A stretch of DNA of 64,000 nucleotides. It comes from Raffaelea ambrosiae (taxonomy: Eukaryota; Ascomycota; Sordariomycetes; Ophiostomatales; Ophiostomataceae). Where the stretch lies: assembly GCA_002778195.1 (NCBI GenBank), contig PCDI01000010.1:868001-932000 (forward strand), written 5' to 3'. The first letter of the stretch is position 1; each line of letters opens with the position of its first letter. The notes beneath the pieces were generated by a model. The model saw nothing but the letters and a program-made list of their open reading frames with translations. It was not told where the DNA came from and did not search any database. This document shows positions 33,713 to 44,372 of this stretch, in pieces. The position numbers and the translations under genes are program-made.

Positions 33713-35166
33713 GGTCGCAAAAAGAAACAAGGGCAAGAAGCGGTCTGTCTCTCGTCGATTGTTGTGTTTCTCTCTCCCCGCGTCTTGTGTTTCTCTTGGA
33801 ACCAAACTTGGAAAAGGAAACTCTTGTTCAAACAAAGACGACCGCCTTTCCCAGCTTCCGGGGCGGGCTCTTTTGGGAGCCGGGAGTCATTGTGTTTTGA
33901 ATAGGATCCACCGCATCTTCCTGGATCTTGGATTCTCCAATCCTTCTTGCCCCATTTCACTCCGACCAAGCGGGATACAGGGCAACGTTGTACATTGACT
34001 GCTGCTGGTGAACCACTGATAACCGCCCATTCGCCTCCAGATAGCTGGAGATACTCCTCACATAGAAACAGGGCGACGCCAGGACCGCATGTTATCGTCC
34101 AAAAGTGGGAGATCCGAACCGTGCTGATGTCAGCCAGGCCGCCCGTTCCTCGGCGTACTGCACTCCTGAATGGTGGCTGCTCCCCGCTTTGCCGTATATT
34201 GCGTCGTACTGCAGCCATGTTTTCTATCCCAGACGGAACAAGGGGGAGAGTTGCTAGAATCTGGCCGTGGAGGGAACACCTTGTAAGCCAGGACCAACTG
34301 GGCCGCTCTTATCAATTCCTGAATAAGCGAGAGATCCTGGACCTGCCCCCCCCCCTCTTCGCTCTTTCGTAGCTATGCTTACTGACTACTTGCGTTCAGC
34401 CTTGGGACCTCTCGTTGTCTGGGGTGCATGCTGTGCGTCTTTGAAGGACATGTGTCTTGGCAGGCCCGGTGCTGCTTTGTCTGGTACCTTCTCTGTCTCT
34501 CGACTGGCACGATTAGGCCGCGCCACGAGCCTCTTTGCCTGTGACCGAGGATAATTATTTATACATAGTACAAGCTTTTTCTTGTCTGGGCGCCCAGCGC
34601 GGGCAGAGCCTCAGGGCTCGGGTGCCTGGTTCACCTGACGGAAGGTCCATCCCACCCTCGACTGGAGAGTGGGGGAGGCACGGCACCTTCCTCTTCTGTT
34701 ACGGAGCACGGTTCTTAGGCTTGCGTGGGACGCTTTAATTAGACATGGATATGGAATGGGATGGCTCGGCCAAATAGCAAGCTCGATGGGGCAAACGATG
34801 CAGGCTGATAATGCACAAACATGGAACCAGAGGACCAAGGTTTTGGTTGACACAATAAAAACACAGTTCGCATACATGACAAAGAAGGCAACAAGACGCC
34901 AGGGAACAGAGAACAAAGAAATGCAGGGCTCCCCAATGTGGCGGCAAGCAAGGATCATCACACAAGACATACAAATGAGAGACAGACACGTTTTGAAACA
35001 AAGAGAAAAAGGAAAAGAACAAAGGGAGGGGGGGGCTGGGAAGGAAAAAGCCAGCATAGCAAGCCCCACCCAAAAGAAAACCCCCAAAAGGGGAAAAAAC
35101 TTGAAAGAAGAGACAGGTAGAGAAGGAGAGAGAGAGAAATAGACATCCTCGACCATGCCCATCCCC
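33713..35166. other. Intergenic region upstream of the permease
   Basis: About 1.45 kb, no supported gene. It holds the permease leader at the left, a C-run at 34346-34355, one TACATAGTA (34562-34570), and purine-rich sequence at 34980-35145 that is probably the 3' side of the following minus-strand gene. Confidence 0.55.
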
Positions 35167-36234
35167 TTAGTGGAAGTGCACACGCTTCGGCGGCGCGTCG
35201 TCGTCGTCACTGCCACTGTAGTAGTAGCGATCGTCGTAGTCATCGTAGTCGTCATTGAAAGTGGTCAGGTCGTCGCTTTTGCGGATGACTACCGGAAGAT
35301 CGGCCGCGTGGCTCCGGCTCTTGCCCACCGACCACGAGTGGCTGCCGCTTCTGCTGCTGCTGCTGCTCTTGCTGCTGCGCGGCAGCACCGGGTCCACGGT
35401 CACCACGCGCACGTTTCGGTTGCTGGAAGCCGACGACGACGTATTGGTGGTGGTGGCGCTGGTGGACGAGCTGGCCCGGCTGTAGCGGCTGCTGCTTCCG
35501 CTGCTCTTGCTGCTTCTGCTGCTTCTGCTGCTTCTGCTGCTCTTGTCGCTGCTGCTTTCGTCGTCGCTGCTGTCATAGGAATGGGACGGGGTGTACGGGG
35601 TGTACGGGGTGTACGAGCTATACGGAGTGCTGCTTCCGCTGCGACTGCTGCTCTTGCCGCCGCCGCCGGTGGTGGTGGTCCGGCGGAACTTGACGCTGGT
35701 CTGGGGCGTGGACAGAGGGCTGGCGACACCCGCCGGCCGTCGGGACCGCATAGCCACCATGTTGCCGTGGCGGTCACGGCCCATGGTCAGCGTGTAGCGC
35801 GCAGGACTGCCGTCGCTGCTCTTGCTGCTGCGGCCGCCGCCTGTGACCTCACGTTCAATGATGCGGATGTTGGCCCCCTGGGCAGCGGGGAGGGCGGGTG
35901 CATAGTAGCCGCCGCCGCCGCCGCCGTAGCCGCCACCACCGGGGGAGCGAGGCGCACACGCAATGCGGGCACCGCCGCGGCCTCCTCCGAGACCAAAGTT
36001 GCGAGCCGGCTCGAGCGCGTACTCGTAGTGGCCGCGCTCCTGGCGCTGATGGAGGTGGTGGTGGGACGAGGAGCGGGTGTCCGACTTGCGGCGCAGGTAC
36101 AGGGCGCGCTCGCGCTTCGGACGCTCCTTGACGACGATGTCGTCGGTGAGGGAGCGGCGCAACATCCAGTCCGGCGTCGTGAGCCTCGAGCGGTCACCAC
36201 GCCTGTCGGACTCGGGGACGCGAAACAAGAGCAT
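35167..36234 (-). CDS. Ser/Arg/Gly-rich low-complexity protein, function unknown
   Basis: 355-aa single-exon frame. The start at 36234 (MLLFRVPESDRRGDRSRL) is the first Met after a low-complexity T-rich leader. The N-terminal 80 residues have normal complexity and look like the conserved part: TPDWMLRRSLTDDIVVKERPKRERALYLRRKSD. After that come a Gly/Tyr stretch (GGGGYGGGGGGYY), ANIRIIEREVTGGG, and MGRDRHGNMVAMRSRRPAG, then long Ser/Arg/Lys-Ser tracts and PYTPYTPYTP repeats. The C-terminus ends with an acidic-aromatic tail (NDDYDDYDDRYYYSGSDDDD) and KRVHFH. Codon periodicity and the structured N-terminal block support translation, but I recognise no domain. The composition suggests a disordered, possibly RNA-associated or phosphorylated protein; that is inference. 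Confidence 0.65.
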   Translation of the reverse strand: MLLFRVPESDRRGDRSRLTTPDWMLRRSLTDDIVVKERPKRERALYLRRKSDTRSSSHHHLHQRQERGHYEYALEPARNFGLGGGRGGARIACAPRSPGGGGYGGGGGGYYAPALPAAQGANIRIIEREVTGGGRSSKSSDGSPARYTLTMGRDRHGNMVAMRSRRPAGVASPLSTPQTSVKFRRTTTTGGGGKSSSRSGSSTPYSSYTPYTPYTPSHSYDSSDDESSSDKSSRSSRSSRSSKSSGSSSRYSRASSSTSATTTNTSSSASSNRNVRVVTVDPVLPRSSKSSSSSRSGSHSWSVGKSRSHAADLPVVIRKSDDLTTFNDDYDDYDDRYYYSGSDDDDAPPKRVHFH

Positions 36235-38899
36235 CTTGGGGGGGGGGCAACAGAAAAAGATGGGGAAAAAAAGGCAGCAATATGGAGCAACAAGGTAAAT
36301 TGGAGGAATCCTTGCGTGGAAATCAAAAAAAGGTTGTGACACGCACAGAGAGAGACAAAAGACAAAAATGCGGTGGTCAAAAAGGTCTGTGGCTTTTGAA
36401 ATCAAAGTATTGGGGGGTGAAAGGTGCAAGCAGCTTTCGAGTGCCAGAGATGGTTACTGAAGACTCTCTACACAGATCAGAGAGAAAGAGCAACACTTTA
36501 AGTATCCAGCCTTGCCATCGTCAAAGAGTCTCTTCGAAAGGGCCTCTACGAAGGTCGCAAAGGGCCCTACTTACCCCCCCTCTCCTGTCTGTTTCAGCAA
36601 TACCATCTTCAACAGTCTCTTTCCCACCTTCTTCTCTCTAATTAAAGAAGCATCGCGGCCGGCGCTTCCTTTCACCTCATCCACACCCAATTGCTTCGGG
36701 CGAATTGCGCCGGTGTTGGTAACAGAGGCTGTTTTGAAGGCAAGATGCGGCCTGTCTGGGGGGCCAGGGGACCGGTTCACGGAGAAGAAAGAAGAGAGAA
36801 GGGGGGGGGGGGGCCGGCCAGAGCTTCACCAGCGCTGATGGTGTTTCTTTCACATCCTACGGCCGCAACATCGGCCCCCCCTCTGGCCTGTTCTTTGTGA
36901 GGGAGGGCGGTTTCATCCATATATAGCTCTGGGCTTGAACGTCCACCCCCCCTGGCATGCTTTGTTCGTTTGTTTAGCTATCGCCGCCATGCTTCTTTTG
37001 TCTGTGCTCCTTTATCTACTTGCTGCATTCTGCCTCCCCACTGGTTCCCACTGTTTCAGGTCATGAAAAGCGACTGGACGGCAGCGACCGTTGCAGAAAC
37101 ACCGGGAACCGGGGGCTAGGGGCGGAGAGCGTGGGTGCCGGACGAGTGGCGGCGCCTAAATCTTGGGGGTGTAAGTTCTTTGACGTGAGTGGTTCGTCAG
37201 CTTCGGGCGTTGGCTTGCCAGGGACTTGAAAAGTGTAATAAGCGCCGCGCCCATCCGTGCAGCCCCCTCCACCTTCCCTACCAGTGGGAAGACCCGTGTT
37301 TCAGCTTCTTGCCCAAACAGGAACATATGCGTGGAGAGTGGCTTCCTCGCCTGGCACGCCCTTCTTCGTCGCTCCTTCCTTGTCTCTGAACTATTAGTTA
37401 GAAAGCAGTTCTTGGTGCTTCTGTGCCTCGTCATGTGACTGTGCTTTGTCGTCTTCTTTGTCTTTCCCGTTCTGTGCTTTAACTGGGCGGTTAGCCTCCG
37501 CCATCCTTCCACCATGCGTCTGGCCTTTTTTTTTTTTTTTTTTCCACGACTCAACAACTTCCTAGGCCGATAACCATCAGCTCGCCAAGAGTTTCGTGGA
37601 TTGTACTCCCCATATCGGTGAGTTGCCTGGCCGTGAGCTACTTATGTACGAACATGGAACTCGGCTGAAGACAGTCAGTCGTGAGCGGATCAGACTTGCA
37701 GAGACAACAGTGATGGCAAAGTGATGGAAATGGGGAAGTAACTATTCGGCCCCAACCACCGTACAGTCTCGTCTCCAAGCGGCCCCACTTCCACATGCGT
37801 TGAATTTGCTAGTGAGACGCCTGCTCTCTAGAGCTGCCTGCTACGCGCGCGGTATCAATTTGTGTCTGTCCATTAGCTCTGATGGACCTGATGGACCCTT
37901 TCTTCTATCAGCAGCCGCCCACAATCGCCCGCCATCATGCAGGGCCGGTTTCGTTAGAAGAGGTTGCCTGCTGCTCCGCTTTAGGGCATTCATCCTTGGC
38001 GAACGTAGACGCTCTTTGTCGGTGCGTTGAGAAACGGCTGTTTTTTTTTTTTTTTTTCAGCATCACGAGTCGTGTGTTGTTGAGTGTACTGGTTGCTTTC
38101 TTTGTTTGCGCTTCCAACCTTGGTTCACAAATCGAGCACTCTAGCCTCGTGCCCATGGTTCGTTAGCCACCCGCTTTCGCGTTTGTGTAGAACAACAGAG
38201 AACAAAAACAACACCAAGCAGCCTTGATTCCATTTCAAACTCGGCCTGTTTTTGGCATGAACCAGAAAGTCTTGGCCCGTTCTTTCCCCCCAAAGCCCGA
38301 TTTTCGAAATTCAGTCGATGATCTACCCAGACGGGGATCTGTCCGGACGGTGACAAAGGGGCATCCAGTCTGGTCCGTGTAAGTTGCATCACGTGATATA
38401 TTTTCACTGGGCCATTGTGACGAAACCCCTCTCTCTTAGGCGCGCGGTAATAATGGCAGGTCCATGACGACCACCACGGCCACCTCTTTGGTCTGCCCTT
38501 TGGTCCGCCAAGCCAGATGGCATGACGCGCTGCGCGGTTTGCAAGGGCCCTCAATTGCTGCTTGCTGCTGCCCACGCCTTGTAAAGCAACGTAGTTCTTT
38601 TCCGCGCATGCCTCTGCAGTGGCACAGCCACCGACCGTTCCTGGACGACAGCCACGGTGTTTCAAGTACGCTCGTTTTCTTGTGCACCGGATAGCAAGAC
38701 TGACAAAATCTCGAAGGGGGGAGATACGAGCGATGGAGACAAAAAATAGGAAGAAAAAGGAGACATTTTCTCATTTTCATAGCTAAAAGAGGCGTTGGAA
38801 AGTTGTGTAGACAGTAAAACGATCGCCCAGTCTTTTCTTTTTCTCTTCTTCATCGTGGGATCCGCGATTCCCTAGATCCCTCCCATCTGGGTTTGTTGT
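36235..38899. other. Gene-poor region, 2.7 kb
   Basis: No supported gene. Contains G-run tracts (near 36240 and 36803), T-runs (near 37527-37543 and 38040-38057) and short CT-rich stretches. All open frames lack recognisable protein sequence. Confidence 0.55.
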
Positions 38900-39351
38900 T
38901 TACTTCGACTGTCCCGAGGACGATCCGCCGCTGCCGCTGCCGCCGCCGCTGCCGCCACTACCATAGCCAGACGACGTCGACTTCCCCGACGACGGCGTGT
39001 ACGTGCTGCCGCCGCTGCCGTTGTTGTGGTACGTGCTGCCATCGGGATTGGAGTAGTAGTACGACCCATCACTTATTTGCGTTAGAAGACATGACTCTTC
39101 CCTTCCAGGGTGGGACCCTTACGTGTTGGAGTAGTGGTACGAGTTCGACCCGTTGCCGTAGTCGCGGGAGCAGTAGTGGTTGCCCTACGAGAGGGAAGAG
39201 TTCCAAAAAAAAAGAGACGAGAATGGTTAGCTACTTGACAAAGGACGTCTGATTCCTTCCTCCCCTTCTCTCTCTCTCTCTCTCTCTTTTCGTTTGTGCG
39301 TCTCACCTGGCTGTTGGTGCCGGAGCTCTTGTAGGAGTAGCCTTTGCCCAT
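38900..39351 (-). CDS. Small Gly/Ser/Tyr/Asn-rich protein, three exons
   Basis: 92-aa product. Exons: 39351-39307, 39184-39123 and 39071-38900. Splicing yields MGKGYSYKSSGTNSQ, then GNHYCSRDYGNGSNSYHYSN, then TDGSYYYSNPDGSTYHNNGS, and a Gly/Ser tail ending SSSGQSK. I recall small fungal proteins with the same MGKGYSYK...GNHYCSRDYG...SYYYSNP pattern, but no function is known to me. Intron 1 (39185-39306, 122 nt; GTGAGA...CGTAG) contains a GA/CT dinucleotide run. Intron 2 (39072-39122) is only 51 nt; its branch-like CTAAC sits 8 nt before an unusual AAG acceptor (AATAAG). The frame is perfect across both junctions and the repeated Tyr-Ser-Asn pattern continues across intron 2, which supports the model. 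It would be missed by simple ORF calling. Confidence 0.75.
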
Positions 39352-40143
39352 CTTGACTTTTTGATTTCGTCGCAGCTCAAGGTCGTGTAGAGGATATTGT
39401 ACGATTTCGTATTTAGCAAGTGTTGGAAGTGCAGACGATGGAGGAGAGAAAAGAGAGAAGAGAGAAAAGGATGAGGCAGTTTCAAGAGCGGGGAGCCTCT
39501 TTCAGGTCCATGGCAACCCCTCCAAGCAAGTATGGGAACGAATCAGGCAAACGCACACACGGGCAACGAGAGCTGGTGCGTTGTTGGTGCCAGATAGGCG
39601 TTGGCTGGCCAGTTCCAAATTACATAATCTCTCAACCCTCTGAGGGACAGTGGGTGACAGGAACGGCGTTTGTCAGGCCGGTTGCCTACTGCACGACAAT
39701 TTATCGTCTACTCACGACCTCGATAACGAGACCGTGTAAAGGGAGAGAAGACAACACATGAAGATGAAAACATAGCATGCGTTGATGATATATCATGGAC
39801 GCCAAACGTAATACACTATGCTCCAAACAAGAAATGAGACTCGACATAGATGTGTGCTGTTCACCAAAGCAATGCTTTGGGGTTGAACACTGGATATTAT
39901 CTATTTTTTTTTGCCCGTTTCTTTTCGTGTCCGCTTGCATCCGCCCTTCCATGTGAGCGAGCCGTTCCGTTTCCAGAGTCGTTTCTAGTGTTGTGTTCAT
40001 TGTTCCCAGTCCGGAATACACGTGCTCCTTGTGTCCACATGTCCATCGTGTGCTCGTATCTACATATTGATGCATCCCTCCCCCGACCCGTTCCGTTTTC
40101 TGGTCTGTTGCCGCGTTGCCGTGTTCTTTGCAGTCGCCCCCTG
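39352..40143. other. Intergenic region between the small Tyr/Ser-rich gene and the otubain gene
   Basis: About 790 bases containing the small gene's promoter (right of 39351) and the otubain 3' UTR (left of 40144). No gene seen. Confidence 0.55.
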
Positions 40144-42948
40144 TCACTTGTCTACAGATGGCCGCACGGCTTTCTTCCTACCCCGGGTCGATGGTGGCTT
40201 GCTGTCGTCTCCGCCGGGCCGGTACTCTTCTGGCTGGAACTCGGGGTTCGTAAAGTGCGCCGTGCTAAAGCGAGAGTTGCGGAATGTGGCCGAGTCCGGA
40301 CTTATCTCGTGGGTTTCCGCGCGCTGGTACTGCCACTTGGTGAAACGCACCGGGTTGGCCTCGGCCGGCGACTGACCATGAATGAAGTTCCCGCCGCCCT
40401 GCAGCGGCTGCACCATCGGCGACGGGAGCGAGGTCTGCGGGAGATGCGGTGTGAGCGGTGTGAGCGGCGTGAGCGGTGTGTGCGGTGTATGCGGTGCGTG
40501 AGAGTGCTGCGGCTGGTGCGGCTGGCGTTGCTGGTGAGGTTGGCGAGACGGATGAGGCATCGGCGGAGGACGTTGTTCAGCCTCCACAAAGGGCGGCTCC
40601 GTGTAAGCGCCGGCGCGGACGGGTTCGGTCGGGGCAGCCGTAGACACGTTGGGATTCTCGGCCATGAACGGTGGTGGCGGGGGCGGCGGGGGCGGCGGTG
40701 GTTGTTCCATCATGACCGGGGTCAGCGGTGAGAGCTGCGACGAGGATAGCGAAAAGGGCGAGTAGGTCTCAGGAAAGGAGGTCTGGGGGGAAGCAGTGGC
40801 AGCCCAGGGCGACTGGGGGCTCTGGCAGTAGCCCAGCGGCGCCGGCGCAAAGGAGGAGTTGAAGGCAGAGTAGCCACCAAAGTTGCTGGGCAAAAAGCCC
40901 AAGACGCTCATGTCGACGGTAGCAAAGTTGCCGAGGCTGGCCGTGTTGGGCGCAATGACGTGGTTGTGCGACATGGAGGCGACGCGGTTGACCTGGATAT
41001 CGTTGGAGTGGGACATCGGCTTCATGGCGGCGGGGGGGTGGCCCGTTTGAAGAGCCGGCATGGGCTTGCGATGGGCAGCGGCAGCAGTGGTAGGGGGTTG
41101 CAGGCTCAGCTGGGGGGCTGCCGGCGGGGCGGTGGCGGGCTCGAATTTGGCCCCGTTCACGGCAGCAGACATGACGGAGAACGAAGACAGAGAGTTGGAG
41201 TTGGAGGAGGACGAGGACGACGAGAGAGACGAGGCCAGAGCCGCCGGGATTGCTGACTCAGACTTGATCATGGCAGGCGTGGTGGTGGTGGGCACTGTGC
41301 CGGCGGCGGTCGGGCCCTGCTCGGGCTTGACAGGAGCCGAGGAAGTTGGGGCGGACGGAACCGCCGACGGGCCCGATACGGAGGCCGGGTTTGCTGCTGG
41401 CGGCACGCTTCCCGATCCTGCGCCTGGTCCGCCTGTCGACGGTGCGCCGATTGCCGAGGCCGGAGCCAGGCCGGCCGGACTGGGCAGGCCGCCCCCGGGC
41501 AGCGAGGTCGGGCGGTAGAGGATGTCGTAGTGGTCCGGGCGGAAGAGCAGGGAGATGCGCATGCCCATGGTGGCTGGGTCGCGGCCGATGTTGACGTCGG
41601 GGAAATAGTAAATGACAACCGAGTCGCCCTCGCTGCGGTCGAGGTAGGCGATCTCGAGGACGATGTCGACAGGCTTGAGCAGGACGCTGGCGAGGACCTC
41701 GACGCGCAGGTGGTCGATCTCGCAGTTCGGGCGCTCGATCCACTCCTGGCAGTAGCCGACGACGCCGTTGTCGGCGGCCAGGAAGCCCTCGTAGATGTGG
41801 GCGTGGCCCTTGAGGTAGGAGGCGGTCAAGAGGCGCAGGTGGTAGATGATGGCGCTGCCGGAGCCGTCGTCGTTGAAGTGGGCGGCCACGGCAGCCACGG
41901 CACGGTCGCGGTCAGGCAGGGCGTCGAGAATCTCGCCAAAGAGCAGGTCGGTCTCCTCGACCATGTCTTCGTAGACAAAGGGCTCGTACTGGCCGACGTT
42001 GCGGATATACTCATTGAGACCGGCGAGACGAGCACGCTCGGCCCGGATTTGGTCGGCGGTGCCGGCCTGGATGAGACACTCAAAGTAGCGGAAGCCGATA
42101 GCTGTGGGGGGCAAGAGTCAGTAATATGCCCTGTCCGCATGCTCGGACCATTCCGTCTGATGCTGGGCCCGTTTGTCACAAGAGACTACAACACACACAC
42201 ACACACACACACACCCCCAAAAACGTACCTCTCCAGCCACAGTTGCCGTCGCCGCGCACGGCGCGGTAGAACGGGAACATGTCGGGCAGCGTCTGCGGAT
42301 GGTGGTCAGTAGCCATTGGAGAGAAACGCCAGGCACGGAACAGGGCAGCTAGCTCACTCTGGTCTTGCGCACAAACACGGGGTCGCCCATGGAATAGTAC
42401 TGCTTGATGGCCTCAGTGGAGGCGATTTCATGGACGGCCGGGCCCTGGCAAAAAAAAAAAAAAAAGTTAGAACATTCGAAGGACACCATGCCAAGATACT
42501 GCAAACGAACGAGAGGCCATAAAAAATAAACCCCAGAAAAAAAAAAGACGAAAAAAAAATACAAAAAGTAACACCACGCACCGTCACGTCCGGCTGGTAC
42601 TGCCGCGCTGCAGCCTCTTGGGCGGCGATCTCTGCTGCCATGGCATCTGCCTGGGCCTGGCTGTCGGCGGCCTGGGCCGCTTCGTATGCGGCGGCGGCCT
42701 GCTGGGCGGCCAGGGCTGCTGCGGCGTCAGCGTCGGCCGCGTCTGGGTGGCTGGCAGCCATGAGAGCAGTGGGAGGATGCGTCTTCTGCGAGAGAGCCTT
42801 TGCCTTGCTGGCCTGCGCCTTGGCCTGGGCTGCCTTGGCGGCGTGCAGAAGCTTTCCTTGCTGGTGGTGCAATTGGGACTGCTGGTGCTGCTGCAGCTGA
42901 GGCGGCGACCGGGTCGGGTGTGCGTGGGGCTTGAATCGCCGACGATAC

Positions 42949-42990
<42 letters not shown>

Positions 42991-43905
42991 AGGAGAAGAT
43001 GGTGGTGATGGTGGGGGTGTGGGTGTGGGTGTGGGCGGCGACTGTTGGCGTTGGCGTTGTTGCTGCTGCTGCTGTGATGCTGGCGATGAGAAGTTGCGGG
43101 CGACGAAGATGACGATGTTGCGGCGGCGGCGGCGGCGGCGGCGGCGGCAGTGACAGACGAGGAAGGAGTGGAGGAGGTGGAGGAGGAAGGAGCGACGGGT
43201 GCGGCTGCGGTAGTGGTGGTGGTGGTTGTTGTGGTGGTGGTGGTGGTGGTTGAGAAAAAAGTGGGGGAGCTGGGAGCGGCTGCGACTGGTGCTGCTGGTG
43301 TGGTCGCTGGTGCTGTGGCGGCGCTGGCGCTGGCGCTGGCGCTGGCGCGGGCGCGGGCGCTGAAGCTGCTGGTGCGCCCCAGCGGCGGTGGTGGAGGAGG
43401 AACGGCGGCTGGGTCGCAGCTGCCGTACGCGGTCGCAGCTGAAAAGCGCTGTAGAAAGTTGGTGACGGGGTTAAGGAACGCCTGCTGTTGCTGACTCTGG
43501 TTTTGATTTGACTGCTGTTGCTGCTGAGTAAACAGTGAAACGGTCGCCGTCCCGTTGTCGCCGCCGCTACCCCCGTCCTGCCGTCCCGCTGATGCGACAC
43601 CGGCCGCGTCGTTCCCGCCTCGGCGAGCGGGATGGCTGCTACTGCTGCTATTGCTGGTGGGAGTCGTGGTGGTGGTGGCGACGGCTGGATTGGCGATCGG
43701 CCCGTCCTGGCGGCCTGCGGAGACGGGTTCGCGCGCGGTGCCACCAGCGGGTACTTGGTGCGCCTGTTGGTTGCTTTGGCTCTGTTGGTGTTGTTGCTGC
43801 GGTTGCTGGCCGTGCTGAGCCAGGTGCAGAAGCTGGTCTTGCTGGTGCTGCAGCTGCTGATGGAAGAAGGATTGTTGCAGGTATTCGTATTGTTGCAGCT
43901 GCTGC

Positions 43906-43937
<32 letters not shown>

Positions 43938-44150
43938 TTGTTGTTGCTGTTGCTGCTGCTGTTGCTGTTGTTCCTGTTGCTGTTGCTGTTGCTGTTGTTG
44001 GTGGTGTTGCTGGTGTTGTTGCTGCTGATGTTGCTGATGTTGGTGGTGGCTCGTCTGCCGCTGGTCGCAGTGCTGGCGCAACTTCTCCTGGTATTGCTGC
44101 TCTTCGAACTGCGGATGCTGCTGTTGTTGCTGTTGCTGTTCCTGTTGTTG

Positions 44151-44189
<39 letters not shown>

Positions 44190-44372
44190 CTGCTGCTCAT
44201 GTCGCTGCCGCGGCCGCTGGCCCGCCTCGTTGTCCTGCTGCTGCTTATATCGCTCCTGATACTGCTTCTGTCGCAGTTGGTGATGCTGGAAACTGGCCAA
44301 ATCGGAAAACTCCACCGTTATCTCGAACGGCGTGTCTAAAACGGAGACCGGCGCCGTCTGAGGAAGGAACAT
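40144..44372 (-). CDS. Otubain-type deubiquitinase (peptidase C65) with a giant polyglutamine N-terminal region
   Basis: 1299-aa predicted product. Exons: 44372-42582, 42444-42358, 42292-42229 and 42101-40144; introns of 137, 65 and 127 nt (the last contains a CA run). The catalytic domain, residues about 598-850, reads GPAVHEIASTEAIKQYYSMGD, then TLPDMFPFYRAVRGDGNCGWRAIGFRYFE with Asp641 and the nucleophile Cys644, and ends RPDHYDILYRP with the catalytic His838. This matches otubains, which cleave ubiquitin chains. Otubains are usually about 250-300 aa; here about 597 residues precede the domain (long Gln tracts encoded by CAG/CAA mixtures at about 43870-44215 and 42945-42990, plus His, Asn, Ala, Ser and Thr tracts) and about 450 Pro/Ser/Ala-rich residues follow it. 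The first 30 residues (MFLPQTAPVSVLDTPFEITVEFSD) look non-repetitive. The N-terminal start is the weakest part; a shorter form from an internal promoter cannot be excluded. Confidence 0.85.
43870..44215. repeat. CAG/CAA trinucleotide tract (polyglutamine coding)
   Basis: On the minus strand this is nearly continuous CAG/CAA with scattered CAC and CAT codons, in frame in the otubain gene. The codon mix shows it is not a pure expansion. The opposite strand has an open poly-Leu frame that is an artefact. Confidence 0.9.

Noticed and set aside
43632..44339. Plus-strand poly-Leu open frame
   Set aside because: It is the antisense of the CAG/CAA polyglutamine tract of the otubain gene.
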